Origin: Candidatus Dadabacteria bacterium
Lineage (GTDB): Bacteria > J088
NCBI GenBank assembly: GCA_003695505.1
Contig: RFIY01000201.1
Coordinates: forward strand, 1 to 6,270
DNA length: 6,270 bases
Reading direction: 5' to 3'
Within the stretch, counting starts at the first letter, position 1. Every line of letters begins with the position of its first letter. The position numbers were made by a program, and so were the translations under genes. The notes beneath the pieces were generated by a model. That model did not search any database. It saw only the letters and a list, made by a program, of their open reading frames with translations, and was not told the origin of the DNA. Shown in pieces: positions 5,045 to 6,270 of this stretch.

Positions 5045-6100
5045 TCACACGAAAATTACGGCAGGCCCACCGGGCACGGACTCGCCCATCTTCCCGATCG
5101 GGTTCGAGAACTCTTCCAGACCGTATTGCCGGAGCGTCGCCTCGACCTCGGCGGCTGCATTCGGGGCGACCGACATCAGCAGGCCGCCGCTCGTCTGCGG
5201 GTCACAGACGATTTCGAGCCAGCCTGCGGGAATTTCGCCGAGACGATCTCCGTAACTGTCAAAATTTCGCTGCGTGCCCCCAGGCACGCAGCCTTGCCGA
5301 ATGTATGACGCCAGATCGCTGAGCAACCTGAGCGCAGACAGTTCCACGCTCGCCTGCACGCCACTGCCGTCAGACATTTCCCGCAAATGGCCGCCGAGTC
5401 CGAATCCGGTCACGTCCGTGATCGCGTGCACGCCGTCGATCGCCGCGACCTCGGCGCCGATTCGGTTGAGCTGGAGCATCGATGCCGCAGCCAGGCCGCG
5501 ATCCTCCGCACGCAGCGTCCCTCGCTTCTCCGCCGTCGTCAGGATGCCGACACCCAGCGCCTTCGTCAGATACAACAGATCGCCCGGCTGCGCCTGGTCA
5601 TTGCGTTTCAGATGTTCTCGTTCGACGAGACCATTGACTGCCAGACCAAAAATCGGCTCGGGACTGTCGATCGAATGCCCTCCCGCCAGCATCGCGCCGG
5701 CCTCGTCGCAGACCGCCCTCGCGCCCGCGACCACCTGTCCGGCGACGGCGGCCGGGATCTTGTCGATCGGCCAGCCCAGGACGGCCAGCGCCATACAGGG
5801 GCGGCCACCCATTGCATAGATGTCGCTGAGCGCATTGGTCGCGGCGATGGCGCCAAATTCCCGCGGGTCATCGACAATCGGCATAAAAAAATCGGTCGTA
5901 CTCAGCAAAACGCGCCCGTCTCCCAGATCCCAGGCGCCCGCGTCGTCGCGCGACCCGTTGCCAACCAGTAATCGTGCGTCCGCGGCCTGTGCGCCGACAC
6001 CGGACAGGATCTCGTCAAGCACGCGCGGCGCGATCTTGCATCCACAGCCAGCGCCGTGACTGAACTGCGTCAGCCGAATGTCGTCAGAAGTCGGGTTCAC
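5045..6100 (-). CDS. selD: Selenide, water dikinase (selenophosphate synthetase) SelD
   Basis: SelD makes selenophosphate from selenide and ATP, the selenium donor for selenocysteine and 2-selenouridine in tRNA. The 351-residue product is of normal family length and collinear with E. coli SelD. It has the glycine-rich catalytic loop SHGAGCGCK at 14-22 with active-site C19 and K22 (C17 and K20 in E. coli), then RDDAGAWDL, STTDFFMPIVDDP, ATNALSDIYAMGG, LAGGHSIDSPEPIFGLAV, DVTGFGLGGHL and CDPQTSGGLL. The key residue is cysteine (TGT at 6044-6046), not selenocysteine, so the gene needs no UGA recoding. GTG at 6100 is the start, with GGAGGT five bases upstream. The reading frame overlaps the end of the preceding gene by 17 bases, which suggests coupled expression. 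No selA, selB, selC or mnmH is recognisable in the window, so which selenium pathway it serves is not shown. Confidence 0.97.
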   Translation of the reverse strand: MNPTSDDIRLTQFSHGAGCGCKIAPRVLDEILSGVGAQAADARLLVGNGSRDDAGAWDLGDGRVLLSTTDFFMPIVDDPREFGAIAATNALSDIYAMGGRPCMALAVLGWPIDKIPAAVAGQVVAGARAVCDEAGAMLAGGHSIDSPEPIFGLAVNGLVEREHLKRNDQAQPGDLLYLTKALGVGILTTAEKRGTLRAEDRGLAAASMLQLNRIGAEVAAIDGVHAITDVTGFGLGGHLREMSDGSGVQASVELSALRLLSDLASYIRQGCVPGGTQRNFDSYGDRLGEIPAGWLEIVCDPQTSGGLLMSVAPNAAAEVEATLRQYGLEEFSNPIGKMGESVPGGPAVIFV

Positions 6101-6269
6101 TGTGTACCTCCGTGAGTACGCGACTGGCGGGTTGCATAAGCGTTTCGTCTTCGAGATGCCGAATCAGCGTTCGTGCGACCTCGCGCGGCGGCGTGCCAGG
6201 CGAGACAGCGATGCGCAGCAGCGGTGCATCGCGCCGCCGCAGCGACCAGACATATGTTCTGTCATAGTA
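6084..6269 (-). CDS. C-terminal end of an unrecognised protein (partial)
   Basis: An open frame enters from the right edge and ends at TGA 6084-6086, giving the last 61 residues of a protein. The visible part contains TYVWSLRRRDAPLLRIAVSP, then PPREVARTLIRHLEDETL, which looks like a short beta region followed by an amphipathic helix. There are no cysteines, no membrane span and no motif that I can assign. Acceptance as coding rests on the open frame, protein-like composition and its junction with selD: its stop lies 17 bases inside selD, and the selD ribosome binding site falls within its coding sequence. That arrangement is typical of an operon, so a selenium-related role is possible but is only inference. 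The other two minus-strand frames here are poorer: one has an early TGA and an alanine/arginine-rich shadow-like translation. Confidence 0.6.
   Translation of the reverse strand, partial: YYDRTYVWSLRRRDAPLLRIAVSPGTPPREVARTLIRHLEDETLMQPASRVLTEVHSEPDF
6106..6111 (-). promoter_or_regulatory. Ribosome binding site deciding the selD GTG start
   Basis: GGAGGT lies five bases before the GTG at 6100. This strong site, together with the alignment of the following residues to the SelD N-terminus, fixes a GTG start. It lies within the coding sequence of the upstream partial gene. Confidence 0.85.
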
Positions 6270-6270
6270 A

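Noticed and set aside
5885-5891. Seven-base A run (T on the coding strand) in selD, considered as a frameshift site
   Set aside because: It encodes the conserved TDFFMP motif, and the frame continues normally on both sides, so codon choice explains it.
5274-5971. Two plus-strand open frames (181 and 194 codons) opposite selD
   Set aside because: SelD on the minus strand is conserved along its whole length, and these frames are by-products of its codon composition.
6044-6046. Possible selenocysteine codon at the SelD active site
   Set aside because: The codon is TGT (Cys), so no recoding is needed. I also see no in-frame TGA within any of the assigned genes.

Overview
This GC-rich window carries most of a cytochrome c maturation operon (Ccm, System I) on the minus strand, one small plus-strand membrane protein gene of unknown function, and a selenophosphate synthetase gene (selD) on the minus strand that overlaps the end of another gene. 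The Ccm machinery implies a Gram-negative-type cell with c-type cytochromes assembled outside the inner membrane, and selD implies that the cell uses selenium. The source is probably a proteobacterium or a relative. The class cannot be fixed from this window, because several Ccm proteins depart from the E. coli pattern.

Layout. At 4516 down to 1, in transcription order, lie ccmG, ccmH, ccmE, ccmA, ccmB, ccmC, ccmD and ccmF, the last cut by the window edge. The genes are packed tightly. ccmG/ccmH and ccmD/ccmF share one base (TGATG, TAATG). ccmE/ccmA, ccmA/ccmB and ccmC/ccmD overlap by four bases (GTGA or ATGA). Only ccmH-ccmE (69 bp) and ccmB-ccmC (36 bp) have gaps. At 4585-5031 (+) a 148-residue membrane protein is transcribed away from ccmG. 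At 5045-6100 (-) lies selD, convergent with the membrane protein gene and 13 bp from it. From 6084 to the right edge (-) is the C-terminal end of an unrecognised gene whose stop codon lies inside selD. There is no gene-free stretch longer than 70 bp.

How the genes work together. By family knowledge, CcmC, CcmD and the ABC proteins CcmA and CcmB load heme onto the chaperone CcmE and release it. CcmG and CcmH keep apocytochrome cysteines reduced, and CcmF (with CcmH) joins heme to the apocytochrome. No separate CcmI is present in the window.

Most notable point. CcmE has cysteine (C119, in a CxxxY motif) where the classical protein has its heme-binding histidine. This is the signature of the variant often called System I*, known from Desulfovibrio and archaea, whose described form lacks CcmG and CcmH. 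Here both CcmG and CcmH are present in the same operon, so the locus looks like a hybrid. I see no wholly new system.
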